From contig JAFSRZ010000028.1 in assembly GCA_017445875.1 (NCBI GenBank), positions 18,058 to 82,057 of the forward strand: a DNA stretch of 64,000 nucleotides, read 5' to 3'. This document shows positions 54,337-63,954 of this stretch, in pieces. Below the pieces are notes generated by a model. The model did no database searches, was not told where the DNA came from, and was given only the letters and a program-made list of their open reading frames with translations. Position 1 is the first letter of the stretch. Each line of letters opens with the position of its first letter. A program made the translations under genes and the position numbers. Source of the stretch: Oscillospiraceae bacterium (GTDB lineage: Bacteria; Bacillota; Clostridia; Oscillospirales; Oscillospiraceae).

Positions 54337-55593
54337 TCATGTATATTTCACGTCCCCGCCCAGCGCGGACAGGTCACGGGCGATATCCTCATAGCCCCGC
54401 GCAATGTGGCGCAGGTTTCCGACACGGGTTTCCCCGTCGGCGGACAGCGCCGCCACGCACAACGCCGCGCCCCCGCGCAAGTCCGTACACTCGACCGCCG
54501 CGCCGTGCAGGGACGCGACGCCGTTGACCACCGCCACGCGTCCGAAAACTCGAATGTCCGCGCCCATGCGGCGGAGTTCGGCGACGTGCCGGTAACGGTT
54601 CTCGAACAAATTTTCCTCAAAGACCGTGGTACCGTTGGCGCGGAGAAGCGCCGCCATGAAAAGCGCTTGCGCGTCGGTGGGGAATCCCGGATACGGCGCG
54701 GTGTGTACCGGTTCCACGGCTTTGAGGCGTGACGCCGCACGGAAGCGAATCCCGTTGGCGTCGGGCGTGGCCTGACAGCCGCTTTCGCGCAGTACGGACA
54801 GCGCCGCGTCAAGGTGTCGCGCCTCCGCGCCGCGCAGGAAGATTTCACCGCCCGCCGACGCCGCCGCGCACAGATACGTAGCCGCTACTATCCGGTCGGG
54901 CATGACCGGATATGTACAGCCGTGCAGGACAGGCCGCCCCGTGACAGTCACGGTATCGCTCCCCGCGCCGCGCACGTCGCCGCCGCAGGCGTTGAGGAAT
55001 CCGGCGAGGTCGACGATTTCGGGTTCCCGCGCCGCGTTGCGGATAACGGTCACGCCGTCGCCGCCGCAGGCCGCCAGCATAAGATTTTCGGTCGCGCCCA
55101 CGGACGGCGTTGAAAGCGTGATATCCCGTCCGCGCAGGTGACAGGCGTCGCAACACAGCACGCCGCCGCGCTCTTGAATGTCGGCACCCATGGCGCGAAG
55201 TCCGAACAAGTGTAAGTCAATCGGACGCGCCCCAAGGTCACAGCCGCCGGGCATGCCGCAGGACGCCCGCCCGCACCGTGCCAGAATCGCGCCCAAGAAT
55301 ACCACGGACGAGCGCATTTCCCGCATGAGCGTTTCGGAAATCGGACAGTCACGGAAAGAGGCCGTGTCGATGTGGAGTGTATCGCCGTCCCACGCCGCAG
55401 AACAGCCTAGTTCCCGCAGAATGCAGATAGACATTTCCACGTCCCGCAGACGCGGACAGCGTGTCAGCGTCACAACACCGTCGACCAGCGGCACCGCCGC
55501 CAAAATCGGCAGAACACTGTTTTTCGCGCCCTGTACGCGGATTTCACCCGACAGAGGCCGTCCGCCCCGGATTACGATTTCTTTCATAGCCAT
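54337..55593 (-). CDS. murA: UDP-N-acetylglucosamine 1-carboxyvinyltransferase
   Basis: This 418-residue enolpyruvyl transferase starts peptidoglycan synthesis. The active-site Cys118 is in PGGCDLGARPIDLHL, so the fosfomycin-sensitive residue is retained; GAKNSVLPILAA (Lys24, Asn25) and the late NGTTVFEENLFENRY are also typical. The ATG lies within the division cluster, between murG and ftsQ; in several Firmicutes murA or murB occupies this place. The start follows TGTTTTGTGGGGGAATGGCT. Confidence 0.95.
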   Translation of the reverse strand: MAMKEIVIRGGRPLSGEIRVQGAKNSVLPILAAVPLVDGVVTLTRCPRLRDVEMSICILRELGCSAAWDGDTLHIDTASFRDCPISETLMREMRSSVVFLGAILARCGRASCGMPGGCDLGARPIDLHLFGLRAMGADIQERGGVLCCDACHLRGRDITLSTPSVGATENLMLAACGGDGVTVIRNAAREPEIVDLAGFLNACGGDVRGAGSDTVTVTGRPVLHGCTYPVMPDRIVAATYLCAAASAGGEIFLRGAEARHLDAALSVLRESGCQATPDANGIRFRAASRLKAVEPVHTAPYPGFPTDAQALFMAALLRANGTTVFEENLFENRYRHVAELRRMGADIRVFGRVAVVNGVASLHGAAVECTDLRGGAALCVAALSADGETRVGNLRHIARGYEDIARDLSALGGDVKYT

Positions 55594-55664
55594 TCCCCCA
55601 CAAAACAGGCGTAACCCGTCGGGCGGCGGGTCCGTCTCATCCTATGGGGAAAGCCGAAAAACGG

Positions 55665-56792
55665 TTACTTTTCGATAGATTCCACGGTGTCTAAAATGCG
55701 TTCGGTGGCGTCGCGGATACCCAGTGACGCCATTGCCGCCGACATGCGTTCCAGTCGCGCCGGGTCGCGTAAAACGTCGCTGACGGTCTTGAATAACAGT
55801 TGCCCGGAAGATTCCGGCTCCGTCAGCACGACCGCGCCCCCGGCTTCCTCCAAGGCTCTGGCGTTCTTCTCCTGATGATGGTTCGTGACGTACGGCGACG
55901 GCACGAGTACCGCCGGGAGGCCTAACGCCGTCAACTCGCTGAGTGTCGACGCCCCGGCGCGGGAGATTACCAAGTCCGCCGCCCGCATGACAACGGGCAT
56001 ATTGTACAGATACTCGACCAGTCGCACGGACGACGCGTCGACGCCCTTTTCCTTTAAGAGTGCCTGAATCATGGGGAATCCGGCCTTTCCGGCGGAGTGG
56101 ATGTGATGAAACGGCGTCCTGACGGCTTCCAGCGCGATAAAGTCCGCTATTTGCCGGTTCATGCCCGACGCCCCCAGCGAACCCCAGAACGATACCACAA
56201 GCGGCTTTCCGTCATCGACGCCGAGTTCCCGTTTTGCTTCGGCTTTCGTACGCGTGAAGAAGTCGCCCCGGACAGGCGTCCCCGTGACAATGACTTTCTC
56301 CGGGTGCCTATAATTTGCCCGGCAGGCCTCAAAGCCCACCATAATCCGGTCTACGACGGGTTCCAGCAGTTTTGTTGTCAAGCCGGGAATCATGTTGGAT
56401 TCGTGAACCGCCGTGGGAATGCCGAGTTTCGCGGCGGCCTTGACTGCCGGGTAACTGGCGTATCCGCCCGTGCCGATGACCGCCTCCGGGCGGAACTCCA
56501 ACAGAATCCGCTTGGCCTCCGCCGGGGAACGCGCCAAGTTAAACACGGATACTAAATTGTGACGCAGTTCTTTTATCGCAAATGAGCGGTGAAAATTCGA
56601 TACGTGTACCGTGCGGAACGGATACCCGGCTTTTTCGAGTAAGTCGCGTTCAAGACCGCGTTCCGCGCCCACAAACAGAAATTCGGCGTCGGGGCATTCC
56701 TCCCCGATTCGTTGCGCGAGCGCGAGGGCGGGGTTGACGTGTCCCGCCGTGCCGCCGCAGGTGAAAAGCACCCGTTTCCAAGCCTTTTTCAT
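55665..56792 (-). CDS. murG: UDP-N-acetylglucosamine transferase MurG
   Basis: This 375-residue GT28-family glycosyltransferase makes lipid II. The N-terminal glycine loop CGGTAGHVNPALALA, the VIGTGGYASYPAVKAA segment and the C-terminal donor site VISRAGASTLSELTALGLPAVLVP are intact. It works at the cytoplasmic face of the membrane. It begins 17 bases after the ftsW stop with a GGGGGGC site and belongs to the same transcript. Confidence 0.96.
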   Translation of the reverse strand: MKKAWKRVLFTCGGTAGHVNPALALAQRIGEECPDAEFLFVGAERGLERDLLEKAGYPFRTVHVSNFHRSFAIKELRHNLVSVFNLARSPAEAKRILLEFRPEAVIGTGGYASYPAVKAAAKLGIPTAVHESNMIPGLTTKLLEPVVDRIMVGFEACRANYRHPEKVIVTGTPVRGDFFTRTKAEAKRELGVDDGKPLVVSFWGSLGASGMNRQIADFIALEAVRTPFHHIHSAGKAGFPMIQALLKEKGVDASSVRLVEYLYNMPVVMRAADLVISRAGASTLSELTALGLPAVLVPSPYVTNHHQEKNARALEEAGGAVVLTEPESSGQLLFKTVSDVLRDPARLERMSAAMASLGIRDATERILDTVESIEK

Positions 56793-56808
56793 GCCCGTAC
56801 GCCCCCCG

Positions 56809-58101
56809 TCATAGTTTCATCTGACGCGACACCGAAAGCACAATGCCCATTTCCGCCAACTGTATCAGAATCGCCGTGCCGCCGTAACTGAAGAACGGCA
56901 GGGAAATTCCGGTTGTCGGCAGGAATCCCGTCACGACGCCGATATTAAAGAATGTCTGCATAGCCATTTGTGTAATGACGCCCGTCACTAACAGGCTTCC
57001 GAAACGGTCTCTTGCGTGCAAAGCAATCCAGTAGCCGCGCAGAATCATAGCCGCGAACAGCAACATAATGAGTGTCGCGCCAATCAGGCCAAGTTCCTCA
57101 CAGACCACGGCAAAAATGAAATCGTTGTGTTCTTCGGGCAGATAAAGGAACTTTTGACGGCTCTTGCCCAGTCCGACACCGAACAAGCCGCCGGAACCAA
57201 TCGAAATCAGGCTTTGCACGAGCTGATAGCCCTGTCCCTGCGCGTCAATGAAGGGATTCTTCCACATGGCGATACGGGATTGACCGTACGGGATAATGCC
57301 CTTGACCATCAGAAGCGCCCCGAACCCCGCGCCGCCGACCGCGCCCAACACCCATTTGAGTTCGATACCGCCCACTAACATCAGTACCGCGCCCGTACCC
57401 AAAATCAGGATTGTGCCGGACAAATGCGGCTCCATCATCATCAGTACGGCGATAATGCCCATAATTTTCATATAGGGCAGAATGCCCTCCTGAAACGTAC
57501 GCATTTTGTCGCGCTTGCGGGAAATATCGGCGGAAAACCAGACAATGACGGCAAGTTTCGTAATCTCCGAGGGCTGGAACCGGAACAGATTCCCTACGCC
57601 AATCCAGCGCCGTGCGTTGTGGCTCAACTTGCCGATTCCGGGTATCAGCACTAAAATTAACATGACAATGGACACTATCAAAAACAGCTTTGCGACTGCC
57701 CGCAGACGCTGGTAGTTGATATGGCTTGCTATCAGCATGAAACAAATACCCGTCAGCGCGAACAGGCCTTGAAGCCGGAAAAAATATGTCGGGTCTTGCT
57801 GCTCGTAGTAGGCCGAGGGGAAACTTGCCGACAACAGCATGACCAATCCGACCGCCGTCAGCAACAGTACCAGTAAGCAGAACGGCAAATCAATCGGGCC
57901 GCTGGCAAGTTCGCGGTTTTCGCGTTCCTTCTCGCGTACTTTCTCCCGGACTTGCCTGTCCCGGCTTTCTTTTTTCTTCCGGGCTTGCCGTTCCTTCGGC
58001 GTCAGAGACGGCTCTTTCGGCACCGATACCGCGGCTTTGCCGCGCAGTACGTCCGCCGCATCCCGGAGTCTCAGCCATAAATCCCGCTGTCGTCGCGCCA
58101 T
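56809..58101 (-). CDS. ftsW: SEDS peptidoglycan polymerase FtsW/SpoVE
   Basis: This 430-residue SEDS protein has about ten membrane helices and the family signature NIGVVTGFLPTTGISLPFFS near the C-terminus. SEDS proteins polymerise lipid II with a partner class B PBP, which is also encoded here. A long basic, charged N-terminal extension (about residues 1-68, rich in Lys, Arg and Glu) precedes the first helix and is unusual for the family. The assignment to FtsW rather than SpoVE or RodA rests on the gene cluster. Confidence 0.93.
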   Translation of the reverse strand: MARRQRDLWLRLRDAADVLRGKAAVSVPKEPSLTPKERQARKKKESRDRQVREKVREKERENRELASGPIDLPFCLLVLLLTAVGLVMLLSASFPSAYYEQQDPTYFFRLQGLFALTGICFMLIASHINYQRLRAVAKLFLIVSIVMLILVLIPGIGKLSHNARRWIGVGNLFRFQPSEITKLAVIVWFSADISRKRDKMRTFQEGILPYMKIMGIIAVLMMMEPHLSGTILILGTGAVLMLVGGIELKWVLGAVGGAGFGALLMVKGIIPYGQSRIAMWKNPFIDAQGQGYQLVQSLISIGSGGLFGVGLGKSRQKFLYLPEEHNDFIFAVVCEELGLIGATLIMLLFAAMILRGYWIALHARDRFGSLLVTGVITQMAMQTFFNIGVVTGFLPTTGISLPFFSYGGTAILIQLAEMGIVLSVSRQMKL

Positions 58102-58129
58102 TCCGACGCCCCCTTTCCGTTCGTGAATG

Positions 58130-59119
58130 TCACGCGCCGTAGCGGTTCCGCACCGCCATGTACGCCACCAGACAGCATATCGCCGTCAGTCCCGAAAATA
58201 CGCCTACTACTTTCCACTCGCTCCAGCCGGACAACTCCAAGTGATGATGAAGCGGTGCCATCTTGAAGATACGTTTGCCGTGCGTGGCCTTGAAGTAGCC
58301 CACTTGAATGATATCCGACATGGTTTCGGCGATATAGACGATTCCCACGGGCAGGAGTACCAAGGGCATATCCATAGCGAAGGCCAGCGCCGCGACCGCT
58401 CCGCCTAAAAACAGACTGCCCGTGTCGCCCATGAACACGACCGCCGGGTGTGCGTTGTAGAACAGGAACGCCGTCAGGCCTCCCGCCATTGCCGCCGGAA
58501 ACAGACTTTGTACGCCGTCGCGGTTCCACGTCAGCGCCACGGCGGCGAAAAAGCCCATGACGACCAGTGTCACAGTCGCCGCGAGGCCGTCCACGCCGTC
58601 CGTAAGGTTCACGGAGTTGACACACCCCACGATGACGAACGCCGCGAAAAAGAGGTAAACGTACCAGTTCAACGAGAAAGATATGTCCATACCGGGAACA
58701 TAGACGACATTTCGCAGGAATCCCTCGTGCCGCATAATCGTAAGGAAAATGACGGAGGCCGCCAGTTGCAGAAGCAGTTTCTGACGGGCGGTCAAGCCCT
58801 CGTTCCGGTGGTGGCGGACTTTCTGGAAGTCGTCGACAAAGCCGATAGCCCCGAAGCCCAGCGCGAACACAAGAATATACAGGTGTACAAAGACCCCCGC
58901 CCGCATGTACGGCAGGCCGAACGCGAACACCGCGACAGCGGTTCCTATAATGAACATAATGCCGCCCATAGTCGGCGTACCGGATTTTTTCGCGTGCCAA
59001 GTGGGGCCATCGGCGCGGATTTCCTGACCGGCGTGCAGTTTGCGCAGTTCCTCCAAGACATAGTGTCCGAGAACGAGTGTCAGCGCGAAGCTGACCAGAA
59101 ATGCAAGACAGGCTGTCAC
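58130..59119 (-). CDS. mraY: Phospho-N-acetylmuramoyl-pentapeptide transferase
   Basis: This 329-residue membrane enzyme transfers phospho-MurNAc-pentapeptide to undecaprenyl phosphate. It has about ten helices, the early HAKKSGTPTMGGIMF segment, the Asp-rich FVDDFQKVR, NLTDGVDGLAA, and the late MAPLHHHLELSGWSE motif. It starts with GTG after AAAGGAGTGTTTCGACACC. It follows murE directly; the murF gene that usually stands between them is absent. Confidence 0.96.
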   Translation of the reverse strand: MTACLAFLVSFALTLVLGHYVLEELRKLHAGQEIRADGPTWHAKKSGTPTMGGIMFIIGTAVAVFAFGLPYMRAGVFVHLYILVFALGFGAIGFVDDFQKVRHHRNEGLTARQKLLLQLAASVIFLTIMRHEGFLRNVVYVPGMDISFSLNWYVYLFFAAFVIVGCVNSVNLTDGVDGLAATVTLVVMGFFAAVALTWNRDGVQSLFPAAMAGGLTAFLFYNAHPAVVFMGDTGSLFLGGAVAALAFAMDMPLVLLPVGIVYIAETMSDIIQVGYFKATHGKRIFKMAPLHHHLELSGWSEWKVVGVFSGLTAICCLVAYMAVRNRYGA

Positions 59120-59195
59120 GGTGTCGAAACACTCCTTTATTGATTACTCTGCCGCGTACGATACCATAAAGCGGCGCGGAAAGCAAGCGGAAAAT

Positions 59196-60665
59196 TTACT
59201 TTTCTTTGCCGAAGTACCGCGCCGACGGCGACAGATACCCCGCTACAATTTTCCGTTCGTCCATCGGATATTTCACCTGTCCGATTTCCTGATAAGTTTC
59301 GTGACCCTTGCCACACAGTACAATCACGTCTCCGGGCTGCGCGTGGTCCATACAGTAGCGGATAGCGCGTACTCTGTCCTCAATGACGACATAGGGCGTT
59401 GTGGTGCCGTCCAAGCCGGGGAGAATGTCGCGGATAATGGCGGACGGCGATTCCGTGCGGGGATTGTCCGTTGTGACGACCACAAAATCAGCGTTCGCGG
59501 CGGCGATTGCGCCCATTTTCGGACGCTTGGTCTTGTCGCGGTCGCCGCCACAGCCGAATAACGCGATTGTCCGGCCTTGCGCGAAGCCCTTGACGCTTTT
59601 GAGTACGTTTTCAAGTCCGTCGGGACTGTGCGCGTAGTCGATGAGCACCGTATAGGGCTTGCCGGGCGTCGGGACAACTTCCACGCGTCCCTTGACATGC
59701 GGGACAGTGGCGAGAATCTGGGCGCTTTTGTCGAGCGGGATTCCCAAGGCCAGCGCGGCCGCGAGCGCGTCGAGGGCGTTGTAGACCATGAACGCGCCGG
59801 GGATATTCACGCGCACCGGCACACAGGCGCGGGGCGTCACCGCCGTAAATGACACGTGGTCGGACGCCAATTCAATATTATCGGCGCGTAAATCGGCCTC
59901 CGGGGAACGTCCGAACGTCGACACCTGACAAGTAGCGTGTCTTGTCACATGTTCCGTCCACGGGTCGTCGGCGTTGCACACGCCCTTGTCACAGTTCCGG
60001 AACAAAATTGCTTTCGCGGCACAGTAGGCCTCCATGGTCTTGTGAAAGTCGAGGTGGTCTTGCGTCAGGTTCGTGAAAATGCCCACGGCGTAGTGTACGC
60101 CGTACACCCTGTCGAGGTACAGCGCGTGGGACGAGACCTCCATCACGACATGCGTACAGCCCGCGTCGCGCATACGCGCAAACAGGCCTTGTAACTCGAA
60201 AGATTCCGGGGTCGTGCGCTCCGTGGGAAGTACCTGTTCCCCGATAAGGTTCTGATTTGTCCCGATAAGCCCGACTTTTGCGCCGCCGCTCTTCTCCAGA
60301 ATGGCCTTTACAAGATACGTCGTGGTCGTCTTGCCGTTGGTACCCGTGACGCCAATCATTGTCATGGTGTCGGCGGGGTGGCGGTAGAAGTTCGCCCCGA
60401 TGACCGCCAAGGCGCGTCGGGAGTTGCGTACCTGCACATAGGGAATACCGTCCTTCGGGGGACGTTCGCACACCGCCGCGCAAGCGCCCTTCTGATAGGC
60501 TTTCGTGATAAAGTCGTGACCGTCGACGGCGTACCCGGTCATGGCGACGAACAGCGCGCCGGGGCGCATTGTCCGGGAATCGTAACAGACCGCCGGAATG
60601 TCGCGTTCCATGTCCGCCGTCGCGGAAATAATGTCCAAACCTTTCAACAGGTCTTTGAGTTTCAT
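59196..60665 (-). CDS. murE: UDP-MurNAc-tripeptide synthetase MurE (meso-diaminopimelate type)
   Basis: This 489-residue ligase adds the third amino acid of the peptide stem. The ATP loop GVTGTNGKTTTTY, the segment TTPESFELQ, the EVSSHAL motif and the signature TTDNPRTE are visible; DNPR is the meso-diaminopimelate selectivity motif, in agreement with dapF in this window. The ATG at 60665 follows AGAGGCAAAATCATT; the longer frame upstream would run into the PBP gene. It lies 46 bases after the PBP gene. Confidence 0.96.
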   Translation of the reverse strand: MKLKDLLKGLDIISATADMERDIPAVCYDSRTMRPGALFVAMTGYAVDGHDFITKAYQKGACAAVCERPPKDGIPYVQVRNSRRALAVIGANFYRHPADTMTMIGVTGTNGKTTTTYLVKAILEKSGGAKVGLIGTNQNLIGEQVLPTERTTPESFELQGLFARMRDAGCTHVVMEVSSHALYLDRVYGVHYAVGIFTNLTQDHLDFHKTMEAYCAAKAILFRNCDKGVCNADDPWTEHVTRHATCQVSTFGRSPEADLRADNIELASDHVSFTAVTPRACVPVRVNIPGAFMVYNALDALAAALALGIPLDKSAQILATVPHVKGRVEVVPTPGKPYTVLIDYAHSPDGLENVLKSVKGFAQGRTIALFGCGGDRDKTKRPKMGAIAAANADFVVVTTDNPRTESPSAIIRDILPGLDGTTTPYVVIEDRVRAIRYCMDHAQPGDVIVLCGKGHETYQEIGQVKYPMDERKIVAGYLSPSARYFGKEK

Positions 60666-60711
60666 AATGATTTTGCCTCTTTTCTCTGTTCTCGCTTCTA
60701 CAATTACGCGG

Positions 60712-63297
60712 TTAGTCGAGTACGGTACCGTCCCCGAACTGCACGGTAACGACACTGCCAGCCGTAAGACGTGTGCCGGGTTCCTTGTCCTGCCGGATTG
60801 CCAGAAGATTTGACGCGCCGCGTGTCGTACCCGAAACGCGGAGAATCAGTCCGGCGTCGACTAAGGCTTTGTTGGCCTTTGTCATGCTCATGCCCAGCAC
60901 ATCCGGGACTTTGCACAAGTCATCCGGTTTCTCCTCCCCAAGATACAGGATGATTTGGGCGTTATTCGGGACAATCGCGCCTCCGGCGGGGGTCTGGTCG
61001 GTCACGGTATCGCCGTCGCCGACAAGGCGGTAGCTGAAAGAAGCGTGTGTCAGCCGCTCTATGGCCTCGTCACGCGTACGGCCTACTACGTTCGGCGTCG
61101 CCACGTCCACGCGTGCAAGTTCCTCCTCGGTGTACTCCGGCTCCACGCCCAGATACGGCAGAATGTCCGCCATGACCTGACTTGCCGTCGGCGCGACCAT
61201 GTTGCCGCCCGACACATACACGCCCGTGTCACGGCTCGGCGTGTCGAGTGTCAGAAGCATGATATAGCGCGGGTTATCGGCGGGGGCAAAGCACATGAAC
61301 GACACCACAACGTCGCCTTTGGGATTGTCTGCGGTTTTGGAACCGGTTTTGTCGGCGGTGCCGGTTTTGCCGCCGATACGGTATCCGGCGACTTGACCAT
61401 TTTTCCCGGTGCCTTTCGCTACCACGTACTCCAGACACTCCCGCACAACCGCCGACGTTTCCTCGCTGACAACCTGCCGAATCGGCGTGGCGTCGTGTTG
61501 CCAGACAATATTGCCGTTGCTGTCCAGCTTCTTTTCGACAATATAAGGCGTGTAGAGATAGCCGCCGTTCACACAAGCCGACTGCGCCCGGATAAGCTCT
61601 ATCGGCGTGACATTGAACGTCTGCCCGAACGCGTACGACGCCAGCGAAACCACATTAGAATTGAAACTGCTCTCGCTTGCGAAAATCCCCGTGACTTCGC
61701 CTATCATGTCAATTCCGGTTTTGTCCATGAGGCCAAACGATTTCAGGTAGCGGTAGTATGTCTCGGTGCCGATACTCAATCCCATGGTAATGAATGCAGG
61801 GTTGCACGAGTTGCCGGTAGCGGTTTTCAAGTCCTGTACGCCGTGTCCACTGCGGTTGGAACATCCAATCGGTTTCGACCAGCCCGGAACACGGATAGAA
61901 CCTGTACAGTTAAACGTGGAATCCAGACTAATCAGGCCTTCTTCCAGTCCGGCGGCAAGCGTAATCGGCTTGAACGTCGAACCGGGTTCGTAAGTCGAGT
62001 CAATGCACTTGTTACGCCACTGTGTGTTCATGGCGGCGTTGAGGACGGCGGCGCGGGCGGCCTCGTAATCTTCTTCGGTCTCGTACTCCGTACGCTTGGC
62101 GTCAATGGCTTTCTGCTGTTGCTCCACCTTGTTCAGTAGCGACGTGTCCAGAATCATACTGTACTGATTCGGGTCGTAGTCGGGGTACGACGCCATAGCG
62201 ATAATCGCACCATTGTTCACATCCATGACAATGCCGGCGGCACCGTTGGCGGCGTCGTAACGGTCAATCATGTCGCGCAAGCCCTTTTCAAGATACGTCT
62301 GCACCGTGACATCCATGGTCAACATGAGTGTGTTTCCGTCCTCGGCGTCGTAATACTGCTCGTACTGGTAAAGCAAATCCGTTCCCTTGGCGTTCTTGGC
62401 GGTGATGGTCATGCCCGACACGCCTTGCAAGTCGGATTCATATTTCGATTCCAGTCCGACGCCGCCGACGTTCTCCGCGTTGACGAACCCCAGCACATTC
62501 GCCGCGAGTGTGTTATAGGGGTAGTAGCGCTTGGAATCCGGCTGCATCCAGATTCCCTGTAGGCGTCTCGGACTGGACTTGTGGTCGGATTTCAGGACAG
62601 TTTTCCCGTTGAGGTTTTCTTCCGTCAGTTCGTAGCCCTCTTCGTCAATCAGGCCGTTCATGAACGCCCGCACCTCGTCGGCGGTTTTCTGTTCGACTTT
62701 CTTCTTGATAATCGCGTACTGGTTCTTGGTATTCTCCATCTGCTTCACAATCCATGCTTGGTCAACTTCCAGAATCCGGCTAAGGCCTCTTGCAATGTAG
62801 GACTGGTCAAGCAGACGGGGCGGATAGTAGTCCGTTTTCTTTTTGGCGGCTACCGCCGCGTCATATTTCTGCTGTTCCTGCTGTTTCTGTACGAACTGCT
62901 CAATTTCCTTCGGGGAGATAATGACCGTCTCCGCCGTGGCGGACGCCGCCATGACATAGCCGTTACGGTCTAAAATCGAGCCTCTGGACGCCGTAATGAC
63001 GGCGCTTCGGGTCTGCTGATGTGCGGCGCGTTCCTGTAAAGTGTCGTGCTGGCGGATTTGCAGGTCATAGAGCTTGAAAAAGAGCGCCGCAAACGTCACG
63101 ACGCCCAGCAGGGTCATGACCCACAAAATACGGGTGCGGACAACCTGATTGGCGCGGCGTGACTCCTCGCTGACGCGCAGCGACGGACGGGCGGTGTACA
63201 CGTCGGGACTTGTGAACAAGTCCGACACGGCCTCTTGCAGAAACGCCCCCGCACGGGACAGTATTCCGCGCAGGATGTCGAAAATTTTCTCAGGCAT
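60712..63297 (-). CDS. Class B penicillin-binding protein with two PASTA domains (FtsI/SpoVD type)
   Basis: This 861-residue transpeptidase has a cytoplasmic start, a membrane helix (about 57-77), a dimerisation domain with the segment SRGSILDRNGYVMA (about 104-117), and the transpeptidase domain with the nucleophile Ser440 in PGSTFKP, the SCN motif (GNSCNPAF) and KTGTAD. Two PASTA domains follow (about 730-861). A Gln/Lys-rich insertion (about 380-425) lies in the catalytic domain. It probably cross-links septal peptidoglycan with FtsW; a SpoVD role in spore cortex cannot be excluded. The ATG follows CAGGAGGCGACT. Confidence 0.93.
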   Translation of the reverse strand: MPEKIFDILRGILSRAGAFLQEAVSDLFTSPDVYTARPSLRVSEESRRANQVVRTRILWVMTLLGVVTFAALFFKLYDLQIRQHDTLQERAAHQQTRSAVITASRGSILDRNGYVMAASATAETVIISPKEIEQFVQKQQEQQKYDAAVAAKKKTDYYPPRLLDQSYIARGLSRILEVDQAWIVKQMENTKNQYAIIKKKVEQKTADEVRAFMNGLIDEEGYELTEENLNGKTVLKSDHKSSPRRLQGIWMQPDSKRYYPYNTLAANVLGFVNAENVGGVGLESKYESDLQGVSGMTITAKNAKGTDLLYQYEQYYDAEDGNTLMLTMDVTVQTYLEKGLRDMIDRYDAANGAAGIVMDVNNGAIIAMASYPDYDPNQYSMILDTSLLNKVEQQQKAIDAKRTEYETEEDYEAARAAVLNAAMNTQWRNKCIDSTYEPGSTFKPITLAAGLEEGLISLDSTFNCTGSIRVPGWSKPIGCSNRSGHGVQDLKTATGNSCNPAFITMGLSIGTETYYRYLKSFGLMDKTGIDMIGEVTGIFASESSFNSNVVSLASYAFGQTFNVTPIELIRAQSACVNGGYLYTPYIVEKKLDSNGNIVWQHDATPIRQVVSEETSAVVRECLEYVVAKGTGKNGQVAGYRIGGKTGTADKTGSKTADNPKGDVVVSFMCFAPADNPRYIMLLTLDTPSRDTGVYVSGGNMVAPTASQVMADILPYLGVEPEYTEEELARVDVATPNVVGRTRDEAIERLTHASFSYRLVGDGDTVTDQTPAGGAIVPNNAQIILYLGEEKPDDLCKVPDVLGMSMTKANKALVDAGLILRVSGTTRGASNLLAIRQDKEPGTRLTAGSVVTVQFGDGTVLD

Positions 63298-63453
63298 AGT
63301 CGCCTCCTGAATATAACGGAACGGCGGTTCCGGGGATACTCTCTCAACGCGGACGAACAGAGAGCAAGAAGCCGCGCTTCTCGCTCTCCGTGGTGTCGCA
63401 ATATCGGCGGCCCGGAATGGTTTCGGCTGCGCTGCTTCATTATAATGCGGCGG

Positions 63454-63954
63454 TTAGCTGAAAAATTCCTTCATGGCCTCAAAACCGTGTAACGCGGAAA
63501 GCACGAATCCGCTAAGTACGCCGCTCTCCTCCTCCTGATAGACAACAACGCTGTCACCCTCGGACAAGTCCACGTAAGCCACCTGACTGGCGGCGGGTAC
63601 GGACATTCCAGCGGCCTCGGCGGCTTCCTTGACGGTCGCCCGGTCAAACATCTGCTCGTATTCCGCGTTCAATTTCGCGTGTTCGGTTTCCAGACTTTGC
63701 AGTTCGCCCTTCAGTTGCACCGTCTCGGAAGAAAGACGGGTCAGCTCAATGCAGTTCATCAGCACGAGCATGGCAACCGCGAACGCCGCCACAACGCCCA
63801 GAATCGCGGGGAGAGAGACCTGTACTGTAGCCGCTCTCCGCCCGGCCATTGCACGGGCTTTCCGGCGTCTGTGTTGATAGGTCAACTCGCCGGCCTGTTC
63901 CAATTCCCGCTGTCTTATCGTCCAATCCAGTCCTCTGGCCAGGTTGTCGCTCAT
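63454..63954 (-). CDS. ftsL: FtsL-like division protein
   Basis: This 166-residue protein (from the ATG at 63954) has a basic N-terminus, one membrane helix (about 50-70) and a coiled-coil segment with heptads (LSSETVQLKGELQSLETEHAKL region). It stands directly before the class B PBP in a dcw cluster, where ftsL is expected. The start is preceded by AAGGACCGCT. An in-frame ATG at 63999 lies at the window edge and cannot be excluded. The C-terminus after the coiled coil is longer than in short FtsL proteins. Confidence 0.82.
   Translation of the reverse strand: MSDNLARGLDWTIRQRELEQAGELTYQHRRRKARAMAGRRAATVQVSLPAILGVVAAFAVAMLVLMNCIELTRLSSETVQLKGELQSLETEHAKLNAEYEQMFDRATVKEAAEAAGMSVPAASQVAYVDLSEGDSVVVYQEEESGVLSGFVLSALHGFEAMKEFFS

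Noticed and set aside
60955-62139. Open frame on the plus strand opposite the penicillin-binding protein
   Set aside because: Shadow of a well-supported gene on the other strand, with low-complexity His/Arg-rich translation.
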